A stretch of DNA of 64,000 bases from Crossiella sp. CA-258035 (GTDB taxonomy: Bacteria > Actinomycetota > Actinomycetes > Mycobacteriales > Pseudonocardiaceae), in NCBI RefSeq assembly GCF_030064675.1, contig NZ_CP116413.1:4434001-4498000 (forward strand), given 5' to 3'. A model generated the notes under the pieces. It did not search any database. It was not told the origin of the DNA and saw only the letters and a program-made list of their open reading frames with translations. Made by a program: the position numbers and the translations under genes. Below are positions 63,267 through 64,000 of this stretch, in pieces. How positions within the stretch are numbered: position 1 is the stretch's first letter; the number at the start of each line of letters is the position of its first letter.

Positions 63267-64000
63267 CTAGCGAAGCAAGTCGTTCGGCGCGAGTCGCTAT
63301 CAGCAGCCGCATGGATGACCCATCCTTGCTGTGGATCTCCGGCGCAGCGAAACCGCTGTCTGCGAGCATGGCGTGGTAGCTGTCGTAGGAGTGCACCTGG
63401 CCTTCGGTGGTGAGCGCGAGCATCACCGTGGAGAACAGGTGGGCGCGCGGGTCCGCGGCCGGGTCGGCCTCGTCCGCCACCGGCGCGACGATCACCAGGC
63501 GCCCGCCCGGCTTGAGCACCGAGTGCAGTCTGCGCAGCAGCTCGCGCACCCGCTCGGACGAGAAGTGGTGCATCACGCCGGCCGCGATCGCGACATCGTA
63601 GGGACCGGCCAGCGGATCGGTGAACATGTCGCCCGGCAGCAGCCTCACCCGGTCCTGCACCGCCAGTTCGCGCGCGTGTTTCTCCGCGTAGGCCACGATG
63701 TTGGGGAAGTCGACGAGCGACACCCGGGCCCGCGGATTGTTGGCGGCGACGGTCAGGCCGTACCAGCCGGGACCGCAGGCCACGTCGAGAACGTCCAGTT
63801 CGGAACGGGTCTGCGCCCACGTCGTGAGCCGCTCCCAGACGAGCTCGGCGAGCGCTGCCGTGTCGCTGCCCATGTAGGCGTTCGCGGCCCACTCCTCGAG
63901 GAACTCGTTTCCGGGCGTCTCGAGGTTGTAGCCCATGACCGTGCCGCCGTGCCGTACTGCCTCGGCGAGTCGCCCGAGCGCCTCCCACTCCGAGTACGGC
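63262..64000 (-). CDS. SAM-dependent O-methyltransferase, N-terminus outside window
   Basis: At least 245 aa visible; the frame is still open at 64000 (coding continues upstream of ATG 63936 as ...SEWEALGRLAEAVRHGGTV), so the N-terminal dimerisation domain is cut off. Methyltransferase_2 domain: motif I DVLDVACGPGWYGLTVA, SLVDFPNI, GDMFTDPLAGPYD, catalytic-type GVMHHFSSERVRELL. Resembles the phenolic O-methyltransferases of aromatic polyketide clusters, distinct from the one at 39-40 kb. It shows the cluster continues past the right edge. Confidence 0.88.
   Translation of the reverse strand, partial: PYSEWEALGRLAEAVRHGGTVMGYNLETPGNEFLEEWAANAYMGSDTAALAELVWERLTTWAQTRSELDVLDVACGPGWYGLTVAANNPRARVSLVDFPNIVAYAEKHARELAVQDRVRLLPGDMFTDPLAGPYDVAIAAGVMHHFSSERVRELLRRLHSVLKPGGRLVIVAPVADEADPAADPRAHLFSTVMLALTTEGQVHSYDSYHAMLADSGFAAPEIHSKDGSSMRLLIATRAERLASLE

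Noticed and set aside
29148-64000. Assignment of the cluster to lomaiviticin or another named product
   Set aside because: The sugar logic is similar, but no diazo, angucycline-specific or dimerisation genes were seen; identity claim not supported.
1-64000. CRISPR arrays, insertion sequences, tRNA or rRNA genes
   Set aside because: No regularly spaced repeats, transposase motifs, terminal inverted repeats or cloverleaf sequences were noticed by eye; a tRNAscan or IS search was not possible.

Overview
The window is high-GC actinobacterial chromosome (strong third-position GC, many GTG starts, translationally coupled stop/start overlaps, SARP regulators, NarL-type two-component systems). Gene families and codon use suit a Pseudonocardiaceae-type organism such as Crossiella, Kutzneria or Saccharothrix; that placement is inference. 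No rRNA, tRNA, CRISPR array or complete mobile element was seen.

Positions 1 to about 28.4 kb hold unlinked chromosomal genes. These include a two-component system cut by the left edge, a GlsB-like membrane protein, Spo0M, an ABC exporter, a Ser/Thr kinase with an unusual extracellular glycosidase-like domain, an XRE regulator, a DJ-1/PfpI protein, and a LysR regulator divergent from a hydrolase-methyltransferase fusion. They continue with a small secreted protein, a large AfsR/SARP regulator, a secreted SGNH esterase, an ArsR/MFS pair, a second two-component system, a secreted hydrolase, a three-domain CBM32-PL7-PL6 polysaccharide lyase, a STAS protein, ctaD, and a TetR-controlled FAD monooxygenase with a DUF3159 membrane protein.

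From about 29.1 kb to the right edge lies a type II (aromatic) polyketide glycoside biosynthetic cluster that runs past the window. Core: KS-alpha, KS-beta/CLF, ACP, ketoreductase, two-domain aromatase/cyclase, ABM-type monooxygenase, two flavin hydroxylases, aldo-keto reductase, C-methyltransferase-like O-methyltransferases, an acyl-CoA ligase and an acyl-CoA carboxylase beta subunit. A cobalamin-binding radical SAM enzyme is embedded in the core operon. Sugar genes: 3,5-epimerase-like, 2,3-dehydratase, 3-ketoreductase, 4-ketoreductase, WecE-type 4-aminotransferase, DesVI-type N,N-dimethyltransferase, sugar O-methyltransferase and four tandem glycosyltransferases. Together they predict a 4-(dimethylamino)-2,4,6-trideoxyhexose plus one or more 2,6-dideoxysugars, possibly O-methylated. 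NDP-glucose synthase and 4,6-dehydratase are not in the window.

Self-resistance looks like a DNA-intercalator kit: UvrA-like protein, DrrAB-like ABC exporter and PadR regulator. Control: a cluster SARP with a TTA codon at position 9. TCGAG-type heptamers at 11-bp periodicity lie upstream of pccB, the sugar methyltransferase gene, the glycosyltransferase block and the divergent dehydratase/aldo-keto reductase promoters. I do not recognise the cluster as one encoding a known product.
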